DNA of 64,000 bases from Gluconobacter sp. Dm-62 (GCF_018256155.1 NZ_JAERLY010000002.1:62001-126000), one strand, 5' to 3'. Counted from the first letter of the stretch, positions 10,867 to 20,587 are shown. Numbers and translations are program-made. The notes: a model not told the origin generated them from the letters alone.

Positions 10867-11834
10867 GAGGGCATTCCTGAGGCGGGCATCTTGGAGACGG
10901 GATTACGGACCAGTGCGCGCAGACGGGCGCTGCGCGCGCGCGGATTTTCCCGGGATTCCTCATCCGTGGCGGAGAGGGGACGGGAATGAAGAAGGGAAAA
11001 AGCCGGTGCTTCCTGACGGAGTGGCGCCGGTTCGTAACGGGAAGGGTTTCCCGTCCGGCCTGCAAGAACTGCCATGGCGCGTTTCGCCAGACGATCTTCC
11101 AGAGAATGGAATGTTACGACCACGAAAATGCCGCCGGGCGCCAGAAGGCGAGGGGCTGCTTCCAGCGCTCGCTCCAGTTCACCCAGCTCATCGTTTACGG
11201 CGATCCGCAGCCCCTGGAAGCTCCGGGTGGCCGGGTCGATATTGGCGCGGTCGCGGGGGACGCAGCAGCGGATAATATGTGCGAGCTGGCCGGTGGTCGT
11301 GATGGGGCCCTCAGCACGGGCGGCCACAATAGCGCGCGCGATGCGGCGGGAGAGTTTTTCCTCACCATAGCGATACAGGATGTCCGCAAGGTCGGTTTCT
11401 TTGCTGGTGTTGACCAGATCGGCTGCTGAAGGGCCGTCCGATCCCATGCGCATGTCCAGCGGCCCGTCATTGCGGAACGAGAAGCCGCGTTCGGCCTGAT
11501 CGATCTGGAAGGACGAGACGCCCAGATCCAGAACAATGCCATCGAACGGACCTTCTGCCCCGACCAACGCTTCCATGTCGCCGAATGTGCCCTGATGCAT
11601 CCTTAGCCGCCCGTTGGCCTGAATGGCCATGGCGTTTCCGCGCTCGATGGCGGCAGGATCGCGGTCAATACCGTCAAGGGTGCAGTCGGCTGCATTCAGG
11701 ATAGCACGGGCATAGCCGCCGCCGCCGAACGTGCCATCCAGATACCGTCCGCCAGCACGCGGAGAGAGGGCTTCGAGCACCTCTTTCAGCATGACCGGAA
11801 CATGGCCGGAATGAACCAGAGTAATCGCGTTCAT
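10863..11834 (-). CDS. rsmH: 16S rRNA (cytosine1402-N4)-methyltransferase RsmH (MraW)
   Basis: SAM-dependent enzyme that methylates the N4 of C1402 in the ribosomal P site. The 323 residues include the [14 protein letters not shown]-terminus, the SAM loop [27 protein letters not shown] and the strongly conserved [16 protein letters not shown] stretch, then [10 protein letters not shown] near the C-terminus. It is the second gene of the dcw cluster and overlaps both mraZ and ftsL by 4 nt. Confidence 0.97.
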   Translation of the reverse strand: MNAITLVHSGHVPVMLKEVLEALSPRAGGRYLDGTFGGGGYARAILNAADCTLDGIDRDPAAIERGNAMAIQANGRLRMHQGTFGDMEALVGAEGPFDGIVLDLGVSSFQIDQAERGFSFRNDGPLDMRMGSDGPSAADLVNTSKETDLADILYRYGEEKLSRRIARAIVAARAEGPITTTGQLAHIIRCCVPRDRANIDPATRSFQGLRIAVNDELGELERALEAAPRLLAPGGIFVVVTFHSLEDRLAKRAMAVLAGRTGNPSRYEPAPLRQEAPAFSLLHSRPLSATDEESRENPRARSARLRALVRNPVSKMPASGMPS

Positions 11835-12325
11835 TCTGCTGTTCCTGCTGTATTGCTGGCAGCAGAAGCGCTGACTGGCCGGCGGCTGGTCGCGAGCGTT
11901 TTTGCACGGCTGCGGGCAGCCTGACGGCGCTCCGCTGCTGCTTCCGGATTCCAGATCTGGAATGTTCGACCAAGGCCCATGAAGGAAACCTCGTCCGTCA
12001 GGACTGCGTGAGTACGCAGGGTTTCGGGAAGGATGATGCGACCTTCCTTGTCGCTGTCCAGCGGATAAGCGTCTGCGTAAAGGCTGGCGGCCAGATCTTC
12101 ATGGTCTTCCGAAAAGGGATCGTATTCGTCGAGCGGGGTCGCAAGAGATGCGAAGGCTCCGACCGTCCAGCCCTCGATGCAGGGATGCAGATGGGAGGGG
12201 CGCAGGATGACCAGTGGATCTCCCGGCTGGGCCTGAGATTTCAGGGCTGCGCGGAAAGATGCGGGAATGGAGACACGCCCCTTGGCATCAAAACGGTTCT
12301 GATGCGTGCCGAGGAACATGCTCAT
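11831..12325 (-). CDS. mraZ: Transcriptional regulator MraZ
   Basis: AbrB-fold DNA-binding protein that autoregulates the mra/dcw operon. Two tandem swapped-hairpin repeats are visible, [16 protein letters not shown] near the N-terminus and [13 protein letters not shown] about 70 residues later, each with the conserved D-x-x-G-R. The frame is open to 12361, but the ATG at 12325 is chosen. AAGGAGG lies 10 nt upstream (12336-12342 on the complement) and the family start M-x-M/F-L-G-x-H follows. This gives 164 residues; the tail after about 145 is low-complexity. Three TGGGA boxes upstream are its probable operator. Confidence 0.93.
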   Translation of the reverse strand: MSMFLGTHQNRFDAKGRVSIPASFRAALKSQAQPGDPLVILRPSHLHPCIEGWTVGAFASLATPLDEYDPFSEDHEDLAASLYADAYPLDSDKEGRIILPETLRTHAVLTDEVSFMGLGRTFQIWNPEAAAERRQAARSRAKTLATSRRPVSASAASNTAGTAE

Positions 12326-12392
12326 GGATGATGTGCCTCCTTCTGCGTCAGAACCGGTCATGCGGTTGCTGGTTATTTGGCTTGGTCTTTAC

Positions 12393-12423
12393 TGGGATAT
12401 CATGGGATTTCATGGGACGTCAA
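12393..12423 (-). promoter_or_regulatory. mraZ (mra/dcw) promoter with three MraZ boxes
   Basis: On the + strand TGGGA occurs at 12393-12397, 12403-12407 and 12413-12417, exactly 10 bp apart with 5-bp spacers. This is the layout known for MraZ operators (TGGGN repeats). On the minus strand a -35 TTGACG (12423-12418) and a weak -10 ATATCC (12400-12395) are 17 bp apart, so the boxes lie within the core promoter and MraZ binding should block RNA polymerase. The boxes are seen directly; the promoter assignment is inferred. Confidence 0.7.
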
Positions 12424-12611
12424 ACAGATATCGTCAGAAAACCGCAGAAAACTGCGACATTTTCAAAACGAGAAATGTGACGAAAATTTTTCCAGTTTGT
12501 TAGGGTTTATCAGGGATAATCGCGGAGGCGGATCTATACCTGCCGTTATTTGTTCTGTTTTTGTTCTTCTTTGGGGAGGGGAACAATTACTGGAAGAACA
12601 GATTTTTCAGA

Positions 12612-13034
12612 GGTGCCAGACGGCCTGTAAGCCGGGTTCTGTCCGCCCGAAAGCGGGACGATCATTCCTCTGGGACATGCATTGCTGCAGGCCTCACGCA
12701 ACCAACCCGAACGACGGGGTGAAAAACCCTCGGCTTCCTTGCGGAAACCTGCCGTTCCTATTCGGTCTTGCTCCCGGTAGGGTTTACCATGACCATCGCC
12801 GTTGCCGGAGATGCGGTGCGCTCTTGCCGCACCGTTTCGCCCTTACCCGCAACATATTCCCCGGCGAATGAACGCGTGGGGTACAGTCCGGCGGGCGGTC
12901 TGTTTTCTGTGGCACTGTCCCTAGGGTCGCCCCCGCCGGTAATTAACCGGTACCGTTTTTCCATGGAGCCCGGACTTTCCTCCCTGTGTGCGATCCTCAT
13001 CGCACACACAGCGATCGTCCAGCCGTCTGGCGGC
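12612..13034 (-). ncRNA. rnpB: RNase P RNA (catalytic RNA of ribonuclease P)
   Basis: Ribozyme that trims the 5' leader of tRNA precursors. Read on the minus strand, the 5' arm GCCAGACGGC pairs with GCCGTCTGGC at the 3' end (12615-12624), forming helix P1. The universally conserved GGAGGAAAGTCCGGGCTCC lies at 12965-12984. ACAGAACCCGGCTTA lies near the 3' end, and GACCCTAGGGACAGTGCCACAGAAA in between. Length of about 420 nt fits a bacterial type A RNA. A TTGACC/CAGTGT promoter (13067-13039, 17-bp spacer) would place the transcript start at about 13032, agreeing with the P1 end. The exact ends are estimates. Confidence 0.95.
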
Positions 13035-13038
13035 GCAG

Positions 13039-13067
13039 ACACTGCTCCGGGATGCCCTTGCGGTCAA
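13039..13067 (-). promoter_or_regulatory. Putative rnpB promoter
   Basis: On the minus strand TTGACC (13067-13062) and CAGTGT (13044-13039) are separated by 17 bp, and the first P1 base of rnpB lies about 7 nt downstream. The -35 is good and the -10 poor, so the call rests mainly on spacing and position. Confidence 0.4.
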
Positions 13068-13105
13068 GGGCAGACTTTTAGAGTGGCTCCCGGCATAATG
13101 GCGAG

Positions 13106-14101
13106 ATGCGCCCGACCCTGACATTGCGGATCTTTCTGTTCTGGCTGTCCCGACAGGCACGTAGGCGGGGTGTCACACCGCGCCGGATGGTCCTTGACGA
13201 AATTCCACCTATTCCTTCCCCCCGGCCGTCCGCGGACATCCTGCGGCAGATTCGGCGGGTAACGGGACGTCCAAGCTTTCCGGTCGGCCTGTCATCGCTC
13301 CGTATCCGCCGCTGGTGTGAAATCCTTCTCCCTGGAGCAGAGGCGCCTCGCACCGCACGTCTGTATCGGCCGCGTGGAAAAACCCGTGGGGTTGTGCTCT
13401 TTCTGCATGGGGGTGGATTCGTTCATTGTGACCTCATCTCCCATCACGGGATCTGCTGCCGCCTTGCTGCGGCATCAGGAGCGATGGTGCTCTCGCTGGA
13501 TTACCGTCTCGCACCGGAGCACCGGTTTCCGGCTGGGCTGGAGGATGCAAAAGCCGCGCTGAGCTGGATATTCCAAACGATCGCGCCAGATGTTCCCGTC
13601 GCGGTTGCGGGAGACAGTGCGGGAGGCAATCTTTCGGCTGTGCTTGCACAATGGGTTCAGGCGCAGGGCATGCGTCCGCTCAGCGCCCAGCTTCTCTATT
13701 ATCCTGCTCTGAGTGGCCCGTTCGTCCCGCCGTCCCGGGAGGCTTATGCCGAGGGGTATATGCTGACTGCGGAGCTTCTGTACTGGTATTGTGGCCAGAC
13801 GCTGAGCAGCCCGGAACAGCTTTTCGATCCCGCGTTCTCTCCGCTGCTGGCCAACAACTTCAAAAACCTTCCGCCCGCCATGATCGTGACGGCAGGATTT
13901 GATCCGCTCAGGGGGGAAGGGGAACTTTACGCCCGCTGTCTCAACGATGTCGGTGTTGCGGTCAGGCTGAAAAATTTTCCACGCATGATCCATGGCTTCC
14001 TGAACGGCTATGCGCTGTTTCGGGATGGGCGTCAGGCGCTGAGGGAAGGGGGAGCGTTCCTGCGCGAGGCTTTCGCGAAGGAAACGGGCGGAGCCTTGTA
14101 G
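13106..14101 (+). CDS. Alpha/beta hydrolase, HSL-type esterase/lipase
   Basis: Probable carboxylesterase of the hormone-sensitive-lipase family (PF07859). The oxyanion-hole motif HGGG is at residues 101-104 and the nucleophile elbow GDSAGG at 169-174 (Ser171). The acid lies in AGFDPLRGEGELYA and the His in MIHGFLN, completing the triad. The N-terminal 60 residues are basic and may be a cap helix; no clear signal peptide is seen. The gene is divergent from rnpB with about 70 bp between them and ends in a hairpin. The natural substrate cannot be told from sequence. Confidence 0.85.
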   Translation: MRPTLTLRIFLFWLSRQARRRGVTPRRMVLDEIPPIPSPRPSADILRQIRRVTGRPSFPVGLSSLRIRRWCEILLPGAEAPRTARLYRPRGKTRGVVLFLHGGGFVHCDLISHHGICCRLAAASGAMVLSLDYRLAPEHRFPAGLEDAKAALSWIFQTIAPDVPVAVAGDSAGGNLSAVLAQWVQAQGMRPLSAQLLYYPALSGPFVPPSREAYAEGYMLTAELLYWYCGQTLSSPEQLFDPAFSPLLANNFKNLPPAMIVTAGFDPLRGEGELYARCLNDVGVAVRLKNFPRMIHGFLNGYALFRDGRQALREGGAFLREAFAKETGGAL

Positions 14102-14110
14102 AAGGCTCCG
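14089..14110 (+). terminator. Hairpin overlapping the esterase stop codon
   Basis: CGGAGCCTT (14089-14097) pairs with AAGGCTCCG (14102-14110) around a 4-nt loop, followed by CTCTTTC. The stop codon TAG is in the loop. The weak T tract makes the terminator call tentative. It separates this gene from the convergent minus-strand gene. Confidence 0.5.
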
Positions 14111-14125
14111 CTCTTTCAAGAAATC

Positions 14126-14596
14126 TTAAAGTGGCAGATCATGGAACGCGCCAGGCGTTCCCGCGTCGGTCTGCACGGTTCGTGCGGAGCGGTTGATCTT
14201 CAGGCTGAACAACTTATCAGCCGAAGGGGTCGTGCCGGGACAACCATTTCCGTGCCGTCCCAGAACATCCATCGTCGGCGTGTTGTCAGACGCATTGCCG
14301 TTGACCACGAAGACGAGACAGTTGCGTGGCAGATCGGTCAGGTTGTCCTTCACCACTGCCAGGCGCAGATGCTCCACCAGAGCCGTGTTGTCGAACCAGC
14401 TCAGCTTGCTGAACGTGATCTTGTCATAGGACATGTCCAGCAGCCCGGTGCGGACTGCAATGAACATCAGCAGAAAAGCCGGGATAACGATCAGAAGCCG
14501 CCGCAGCAGGAGTTGTTTGAAGCTGCGGGGCTGGCGGCGTGAGCTTCTGCCCGGCGCGCGGCCCAGACGGGGCGTTGCGCTCTTATCATCGTTCAA
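14126..14596 (-). CDS. Hypothetical bitopic membrane protein downstream of zwf
   Basis: Not recognised. The 156 residues begin with a basic, Arg-rich stretch (about 1-30), then one membrane segment at about 31-50 (LLIVIPAFLLMFIAVRTGLL). An outside domain of about 100 residues follows, with two Cys (RNCLVF and GNGCPG) that could form a disulfide. The only usable start is TTG at 14596, with GGAG nine bases upstream overlapping the zwf stop. It lies 6 nt after zwf and in the same reading frame, so co-translation is likely. Convergent with the esterase gene. Confidence 0.65.
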   Translation of the reverse strand: MNDDKSATPRLGRAPGRSSRRQPRSFKQLLLRRLLIVIPAFLLMFIAVRTGLLDMSYDKITFSKLSWFDNTALVEHLRLAVVKDNLTDLPRNCLVFVVNGNASDNTPTMDVLGRHGNGCPGTTPSADKLFSLKINRSARTVQTDAGTPGAFHDLPL

Positions 14597-14602
14597 ATGG
14601 TG

Positions 14603-16072
14603 TCACTCCGAGGCTTCATGCCAGGTATCGTCATGGTCGGCGAGCAGGCGTGTCGCCTGATCAGGGCCGTAAGAACCCGCACTGTAGGTCTGCATGGGCA
14701 CCTTGTCATGTTTCCATGCATCAAGGACCGGTTCTGCCCAGCGCCATGCAGCCTCGACCTCGTCGCGGCGGATGAAGAGCACCGGATCGCCTCGAACGGC
14801 ATCAAGCAGGAGACGCTCATAGGAATCCGGGAACGGCATGCCGCCTTCCATGCGGATGGAAGCGTCGAGATCCGCAGGATGAAGGTTAAATACGTCAAGG
14901 GCAGGGTTCTTGACGTTCAACCGCAGTTCCACACCCTCATTGGGCTGAATACGCAGAACAAGTCTGTTGCTGGCGGGCGTAGCCCCAAACATTGTGGTTG
15001 CTGCGGGGCGGAAGGTCACGACAATCTCGCTGACCTTGCGGCCGGAGCGTTTGGCTGTGCGGATATAGAAGGGCACATCCTTCCAGCGTGGCGTATCCAC
15101 CCAGGCGCGGATGGCGGCGTAGGTTTCGGTAGAGCTCGGCTTGCCAAGTTCTTCCAGATAACCCGGAACGTTTTCGCCATCGACGACGCCTGCCGTGTAC
15201 TGGGCGCGCACGGTCTCAGTCGCTGCGGAAGTTTCCGTGATAGGACGCAGGGCGTTCAGAACGGCAAGCTTGGCATTGCGAACAGCATCGGCTTCCAGAG
15301 AATCCGGAGCTTCCATGGCCACCAGACACAGAACCTGAAGCAGATGGTTCTGGATCATGTCCCGAAGTGCGCCGGACGTATCGTAATAGGCCGCACGACC
15401 TTCCACACCGACGGTTTCAGCTGCCGTGATCTGTACGCTCTCAATATGCTCTGACGACCACGCTGCGTTCATCAGCGGATTGGCAAAACGCAGAGCGAGA
15501 ACATTCTGGACCGTCTCTTTGCCGAGATAGTGATCGATACGGTAGATCTGTTTTTCCGGAAAATACTGACCAACCCCATCATTGATGGCGGTCGCGGTGG
15601 CCATGTCCGTTCCGATCGGCTTTTCAAGCACGACACGGGACTTGGGTGTGATCAGCCCATAACGGTGCAGGTTTTCGCAGATGCTGCCATAAAGCTGTGG
15701 CGCGGTTGCGAAATAATAGACCCGCACACGGTCAGGATCCGTTTTGGCAAGCTGGGCCTTCAGGACATCCCACTGAGCGCTTTCGCGGCTGCTGTCCAAC
15801 GTCACATAGTCGAGACGCGCCAGAAAGCGCTCCACCAGTCCGGGACTCAGGATATCCGAAGGAAGAAAGCGCTCAAGCGCTTCACGAGCCCGCGCAACAT
15901 AGGCCTCCCGGTCCAGTTCCGTACGGGCGGCTCCAATGATGCAGGCATCGTCTGGAATCTGTCCTATTCGGAGACGGTTGTAGAGCGCGGGCAGCAGCTT
16001 GCGCATCGTGAGATCGCCAGTGGCGCCGAAGATGACATAGTCGAAGGGCTCGACCTGCTGGAAATGTTCCAT
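14603..16072 (-). CDS. zwf: Glucose-6-phosphate 1-dehydrogenase
   Basis: Cytoplasmic NAD(P)-dependent oxidation of glucose 6-phosphate to 6-phosphogluconolactone, the entry to the oxidative pentose phosphate route, a major carbon route in acetic acid bacteria. The 489 residues show the coenzyme loop GATGDL at 16-21 and the active-site motif RIDHYLGKE with the catalytic His. EKPIGTD precedes it. Length is normal. The stop is TGA followed by C, and the membrane protein gene continues in frame behind it. About 270 bp upstream (to gapR) contain no other gene. Confidence 0.96.
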   Translation of the reverse strand: MEHFQQVEPFDYVIFGATGDLTMRKLLPALYNRLRIGQIPDDACIIGAARTELDREAYVARAREALERFLPSDILSPGLVERFLARLDYVTLDSSRESAQWDVLKAQLAKTDPDRVRVYYFATAPQLYGSICENLHRYGLITPKSRVVLEKPIGTDMATATAINDGVGQYFPEKQIYRIDHYLGKETVQNVLALRFANPLMNAAWSSEHIESVQITAAETVGVEGRAAYYDTSGALRDMIQNHLLQVLCLVAMEAPDSLEADAVRNAKLAVLNALRPITETSAATETVRAQYTAGVVDGENVPGYLEELGKPSSTETYAAIRAWVDTPRWKDVPFYIRTAKRSGRKVSEIVVTFRPAATTMFGATPASNRLVLRIQPNEGVELRLNVKNPALDVFNLHPADLDASIRMEGGMPFPDSYERLLLDAVRGDPVLFIRRDEVEAAWRWAEPVLDAWKHDKVPMQTYSAGSYGPDQATRLLADHDDTWHEASE

Positions 16073-16346
16073 GGAAGACTCTCTGACCTCTCGAACCCGC
16101 AGACCGGGAAAAAAGGGTTAGGGTTCAGGCCCTTTCAGGCACCGTCTAGTTCCCTGTCAGAAGCCTTCCTGTCAAGGGACTGGCCCTGCACGACATCGGG
16201 AGAAAAGTTTCGTCATGCTCACGCGTTCATGAAACGTGCACATAATTCCGTTGACCGTCCCGCCCTCATCACGATAAGCCGCGCGGCGGATGCTGTGTTA
16301 AGCAGCGTCGGCGAAACATAGCCCAGACGATATAAGGAAACCGGAC

Positions 16347-16613
16347 ATGGATGCAGAAAGCAAAAGCGAAGGCGCTGCCACAGGCGGGATCGCTGCAGAC
16401 CGTCTGCGCTCCATCATCGAGCGTGTTGAGCGTCTGGAAGAAGAGCGCAAGGCTCTGGCCGGGGACATCAAGGACATTTTCTCTGAAGCCAAATCTGCCG
16501 GTTTTGACGTAAAAGTCATCAAGCAGATTATCCGTCTGCGCAAGCAGGAGCCGGCCGAGGTTGAAGAGCAGGAAACGCTGCTTGATATCTACCGTCGTGC
16601 CCTTGGCATGTAA
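16347..16613 (+). CDS. gapR: GapR family nucleoid-associated protein (DUF2312)
   Basis: GapR in Caulobacter is an 89-residue coiled-coil protein that clamps overtwisted, AT-rich DNA ahead of forks and RNA polymerase. This 88-residue protein matches the whole family: AADRLRSIIERVERLEEERK, then IKDIFSEAKSAGFDVKVIKQIIRLRKQ and a C-terminal DIYRRALG. It is almost entirely helical. A possible promoter, TTGACC (16251-16256) with TAAGCC 18 bp downstream, precedes it. Function is inferred from the family. Confidence 0.88.
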   Translation: MDAESKSEGAATGGIAADRLRSIIERVERLEEERKALAGDIKDIFSEAKSAGFDVKVIKQIIRLRKQEPAEVEEQETLLDIYRRALGM

Positions 16614-16667
16614 TTCCGGTCTCCGGAAACCCGAACGCGCCATCTTCAGACTGGACCAGGCCTCCTT

Positions 16668-17291
16668 ATGATGTCTGATTTTTCATGGCTGCCAGGCTGG
16701 GCCTTCGGGTGCCTGGCCGTGGTCGCCGCCCTGTTTGCGATGGCGCTGCTCTGCATGCCCTTCGCCGTCTTTGGGACCAAACCCCGCTTACAGGATCTGG
16801 AGTTCCAGATTGCGGAACTGCGGGCGGAATTGCGGGCGCTTAACATGCGTCTGGCCGTTTCGACGCGTTCTGAAAATGTTGTGGGGGATCGGGGCGGGCA
16901 GGTTGCGTCAGCAGCTCAGAAGCGCACGGACCCCGTATCAGAAACGCGTGTGGTGCAGCCGCTCATGACCCAGGCGGACGAGGATTATCTGATGCCGGCG
17001 CGGGCTCTTCGCCCTGATCTACCGTCCTATGAGGACGGTCCGGGGCAGGGGGACCCTGAAACACTGCCGCGCCGTGGAAGCGCGTCTGTATCAGGAGGCG
17101 CGCGAACGGAAATGCCGAGTGCCTCAGAGCGCGCCTGGGCCCGTGCGCCATGGGAGCAGGATACTGCGGACGCTGGGCGAGAGCCTCTTGCACGTGGGAT
17201 GGAGCGGAAGCAGCCGGCTCGGACGGTTGCCGATGATGAGGCTTACCGCTCCCGTTCAGAGCCCAAGTTGCGCTGGCCTCCCAGAGGCTAA
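16668..17291 (+). CDS. Hypothetical membrane-anchored protein with disordered tail
   Basis: Not recognised. Of 207 residues, about 8-35 form one strong membrane segment (AFGCLAVVAALFAMALLCMPFAVFG). A short helix with coiled-coil character follows (LQDLEFQIAELRAELRALNMRL, about 41-62), and then a long hydrophilic, Pro/Arg/Glu-rich region with no domain I can name. Start is ATG 16668 or the next codon, ATG 16671. It lies 54 nt after gapR on the same strand. The design resembles small envelope scaffolds, but no role is assigned. Confidence 0.6.
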   Translation: MMSDFSWLPGWAFGCLAVVAALFAMALLCMPFAVFGTKPRLQDLEFQIAELRAELRALNMRLAVSTRSENVVGDRGGQVASAAQKRTDPVSETRVVQPLMTQADEDYLMPARALRPDLPSYEDGPGQGDPETLPRRGSASVSGGARTEMPSASERAWARAPWEQDTADAGREPLARGMERKQPARTVADDEAYRSRSEPKLRWPPRG

Positions 17292-17320
17292 AGTAAGATG
17301 GGCAGGGAAACGATCAATTC

Positions 17321-18457
17321 TCAGGGATAATCGAGCGCCAGATCATCCCGATGGATCAGGGCGTCCCGCCCGCGATATCCCAGAAGCTGTTCCATTTCTC
17401 CGGAACGATGGCCAATCAGCTTCTGGCTTTCTTCCGAATCATAAGCGATCAGGCCTCGTCCGATAACATTGCTGTCAGTTCCGCGGATGACGACCAGATC
17501 GCCACGCCCGAACGTACCCTCCAGTGCGGTCACACCTGCGGGCAGGAGGGATGCACCATCCTGAAGGGCTCGATGGGCGCCGGCATCGATGGTCAGCATC
17601 CCTCTGGGTTGAAGGCTGCCGCCAATCCAGCGTTTGCGGGCTGATCCGGCATCCGTCTGGGCCAGAAACCAGGTGCACAGACCGTCATTCTGCAGCTGGC
17701 GAAGTGGATGATATTCCTGTCCGGCCGCGATCACCATATTGGCACCTGCGCGTGTCGCTATCCGAGCGGCCAGAAGTTTCGTACGCATACCACCTGACGA
17801 ATATCCAGGTGGTGGTTCGCCTCCCATGGCCATGATCTCATCCGTCATCTGTTCGACAACGGGAATGTGGCGTGCAAACGGGTTCTGCCGCGGATCTGCT
17901 GTGTACAGCCCGTCGATATCAGAGAGCAGCACCAGACAGTCGGCGCCCGTCATCTGGGCTACGCGGGCCCCCAGCCGGTCATTATCGCCGAAGCGGATTT
18001 CGCCAGTTGCGATGGCATCATTTTCGTTAATGACGGGAACACAGCCCAGATCGAGTAACGTCTGGAGTGTAGCGCGCGCGTTAAGGTGGCGCTCACGGTT
18101 TTCGGTATCGTCTGGTGTGAGGAGAAGCTGGGCTGCAATCAGGTCGTGATCTGCGAGTGCTGCGCTCCAGCCCTGCGCAAGCCCGATCTGACCGACGCTG
18201 GCCATAGCCTGCTTCTCATCCAAGCGCAGCCGGCGAGACGTCAGGCCAAGGCGATGCCGCGCCAAAGATATTGCGCCAGAGGACACAACAATGACTTCTG
18301 CGCCCCGTTTGCGTAGGTCGGCAATATCTGCACAGACGCTTTGCAGCCACTCCTGACGCAGTGTCGCATTGCTGGAATCGACCAGAAGTGCGCTTCCGAT
18401 CTTGATGACGATCCGGCGGGCCTGCGCCAGATGAGGAGCAGAGGCCGGAGCGATCAT
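17321..18457 (-). CDS. proB: Glutamate 5-kinase
   Basis: First enzyme of proline synthesis, phosphorylating glutamate in the cytoplasm. The 378 residues contain an amino-acid kinase domain ([72 protein letters not shown]). A C-terminal PUA domain of about 100 residues follows ([16 protein letters not shown]), as in long bacterial ProB. ATG overlaps the obgE stop by 4 nt, a pairing common in alphaproteobacteria. Confidence 0.96.
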   Translation of the reverse strand: MIAPASAPHLAQARRIVIKIGSALLVDSSNATLRQEWLQSVCADIADLRKRGAEVIVVSSGAISLARHRLGLTSRRLRLDEKQAMASVGQIGLAQGWSAALADHDLIAAQLLLTPDDTENRERHLNARATLQTLLDLGCVPVINENDAIATGEIRFGDNDRLGARVAQMTGADCLVLLSDIDGLYTADPRQNPFARHIPVVEQMTDEIMAMGGEPPPGYSSGGMRTKLLAARIATRAGANMVIAAGQEYHPLRQLQNDGLCTWFLAQTDAGSARKRWIGGSLQPRGMLTIDAGAHRALQDGASLLPAGVTALEGTFGRGDLVVIRGTDSNVIGRGLIAYDSEESQKLIGHRSGEMEQLLGYRGRDALIHRDDLALDYP

Positions 18458-19464
18458 CCCTGCCGATCCTTTTTGGCAGCCGTCACGCGATCCTGAAGCA
18501 GACGAAGCAGCTCAGGCAGACCCTCCTGTGTCGCGCCGGACAGCATCAGGACTTCAGCACCAGACGCTTTTGCCAGAGCACGCTTTTTGGCGGAGCGTTG
18601 CGTAGGTGTCAGGGAGTCGCATTTGTTCAGAACGATGATCTCGGGCTTGGCGGCGAGTTCGGGATCATAGGCCTGAAGTTCTTTTCGGATCAGGCGCCAG
18701 TGCTTCACAACCTGGCTTTCCGTGCCGTCGATCAGATGCAGCAGTGTCGCGCAACGTTCCACATGCCCCAGAAAGCGGTCTCCCAGACCGGCACCTTCGC
18801 TGGCACCTTCGATCAGCCCGGGAATATCGGCGATTACGAATTCTTCCGTATTGTTCAGACGCACCACGCCAAGCTGCGGATGCAGGGTCGTGAACGGATA
18901 ATCCGCAATCTTGGGACGGGCACGGGATGCGACGGACAGAAGTGTGGATTTGCCAGCATTCGGAAGGCCAACGAGACCGATATCGGCAATCAGCTTAAGA
19001 CGAAGCCATACCCAGCGCTCTTCGCCCGGCCATCCTTTGTCGGCCCGGCGAGGTGCGCGGTTGGTGCTGCTCTTGAAATGGGTATTGCCAAGACCGCCGT
19101 CTCCACCACGACATAGGAGGACTTCCTTGCCCTCTGTGTCGAGATCGGCCAGCAGGGTCTCGCGATCTTCGTCGAAAATCTGGGTGCCGATCGGGACATT
19201 GATGGTGACGGTGGACGATGCCGCGCCGGTCCGGTTTGAGCCCGCGCCATTACCACCCTTACGGGCCTTGAAATGCTGCGTGTAGCGGAAATCGATCAGC
19301 GTGTTCAGGCCGGGGACAGCACGAAATACAATGTCGCCGCCACGGCCACCATCACCACCATCCGGACCGCCATATTCAATGTATTTCTCGCGCCGAAATG
19401 CGATCACGCCGTCCCCACCGTCACCGGAACGCACATAGATCTTGGCCTGGTCGAGAAACTTCAT
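18454..19464 (-). CDS. obgE: Obg family GTPase ObgE/CgtA
   Basis: Ribosome-associated GTPase acting in late 50S assembly and stress control. The glycine-rich N-terminal Obg domain ([31 protein letters not shown]) covers residues 1-158. The G domain follows with P-loop [11 protein letters not shown], switch [20 protein letters not shown] and NKCD. The length of 336 is typical; the short C-terminal tail is basic. It is separated from rpmA by a terminator at 19506-19534, so obgE-proB probably has its own promoter or depends on readthrough. Confidence 0.97.
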   Translation of the reverse strand: MKFLDQAKIYVRSGDGGDGVIAFRREKYIEYGGPDGGDGGRGGDIVFRAVPGLNTLIDFRYTQHFKARKGGNGAGSNRTGAASSTVTINVPIGTQIFDEDRETLLADLDTEGKEVLLCRGGDGGLGNTHFKSSTNRAPRRADKGWPGEERWVWLRLKLIADIGLVGLPNAGKSTLLSVASRARPKIADYPFTTLHPQLGVVRLNNTEEFVIADIPGLIEGASEGAGLGDRFLGHVERCATLLHLIDGTESQVVKHWRLIRKELQAYDPELAAKPEIIVLNKCDSLTPTQRSAKKRALAKASGAEVLMLSGATQEGLPELLRLLQDRVTAAKKDRQG

Positions 19465-19505
19465 CGTATTGTCCGAAAGAATAAGGTGAGGGGCGCTTTA
19501 TACGC

Positions 19506-19534
19506 AAAAAGGCCGGTCCCGAACAGGACCGGCC
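19506..19534 (-). terminator. Rho-independent terminator after rpmA
   Basis: On the minus strand GGCCGGTCC (19534-19526) and GGACCGGCC (19519-19511) form a 9-bp GC-rich stem with a short loop, followed directly by TTTTT. It lies between the rpmA stop and obgE. Confidence 0.85.
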
Positions 19535-19564
19535 CCTTCCGCTCGCGCTGGAAACGCGGGCTGC

Positions 19565-19831
19565 TTATTCAGCAGCTTCCGGCAGTGCCACGGAAACGTG
19601 GACGCGGCCTTCTGCGCGGCGCTGGAACTTCACATGACCGTCCGTCAGAGCGAACAGTGTGTGGTCGCGGCCGATACCGACATTGGCGCCAGCCTTCATC
19701 TTCGTGCCGCGCTGACGGACGATGATGTTGCCTGCGATGACGCTTTCGCCACCGAACTTCTTCACACCCAGACGACGACCTGCACTGTCGCGTCCGTTAC
19801 GGCTTGAGCCGCCTGCCTTTTTTTGTGCCAT
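19565..19831 (-). CDS. rpmA: 50S ribosomal protein L27
   Basis: Large-subunit protein bL27, whose N-terminal tail reaches the peptidyl transferase centre. The 88 residues begin [16 protein letters not shown] and continue [14 protein letters not shown] and [21 protein letters not shown], the classical L27 sequence, with no N-terminal extension that would need cleavage. It follows rplU by 33 nt and ends at a terminator. Confidence 0.98.
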   Translation of the reverse strand: MAQKKAGGSSRNGRDSAGRRLGVKKFGGESVIAGNIIVRQRGTKMKAGANVGIGRDHTLFALTDGHVKFQRRAEGRVHVSVALPEAAE

Positions 19832-19864
19832 GGCTGTTTGTCCTTACCTAAAGTGTCGGGCCAA

Positions 19865-20179
19865 TCAGGCCGCGTTGATCGCGTTGATGCGCAGGACGGT
19901 TACCGGCTGGCGATGACCGTTCTTGCGGCGGCTGTTCTGACGACGACGCTTCTTGAAGATGATCACCTTCGGCAGACGATCCTGAGCGACAACGGTTGCC
20001 GTCACGGTTGCGCCAGCGACCAGCGGCGCGCCGACGGTCACGGTGCCTTCGCCGCCAACCATCAGGACGTCGGTGAAGGTGATGGTGCTGCCGGCTTCAG
20101 CTTCGAGCTTCTCGACCTTGAGGATGCTCTCGGGAGCAACGCGATACTGCTTACCGCCGGTGCGGATGACTGCGTACAT
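19865..20179 (-). CDS. rplU: 50S ribosomal protein L21
   Basis: Large-subunit protein bL21, binding 23S rRNA. The ATG at 20179 ([14 protein letters not shown]) is the conserved L21 start and gives 104 residues. The open frame extends further upstream, but that part has no family similarity. The C-terminal half has [20 protein letters not shown], the usual basic rRNA-binding segment. First gene of rplU-rpmA; the 290 bp up to the tRNA-Ser hold its promoter region and no other gene. Confidence 0.97.
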   Translation of the reverse strand: MYAVIRTGGKQYRVAPESILKVEKLEAEAGSTITFTDVLMVGGEGTVTVGAPLVAGATVTATVVAQDRLPKVIIFKKRRRQNSRRKNGHRQPVTVLRINAINAA

Positions 20180-20469
20180 TCTGGAAACTCTCTCTGTTCC
20201 GATCTCGTGGCCGCTTCTGCCGGGTTGTCCCGATCTGGCGCGACCCAGTCGCTTTTTGTCGTTGGCTCCATGCTTTCCAACAGGAATGGTCACATGGAAC
20301 AGCCGCGGTCGATACAGATATGAGGCCTTACAGTCAATCAGAAACGAGCGAAAAAGCTCTTCCCAAGCATCTTTCTCTCAGGAAGGGGCTCCAGCCCCCT
20401 TGCAATGTTTGTTAAACCCCGCCATAAGCCCCTCCGTCGATCAGGTTCAGCGCAAAAGCAGAGCCGTAC

Positions 20470-20559
<90 letters not shown>

Positions 20560-20587
20560 TCTGACCTTAAAGCTATCCAGAAAATCC

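Noticed and set aside
12758-13160. Short frames on both strands inside the rnpB region
   Set aside because: The conserved RNase P RNA elements and P1 pairing explain this segment; the frames have no protein-like features.
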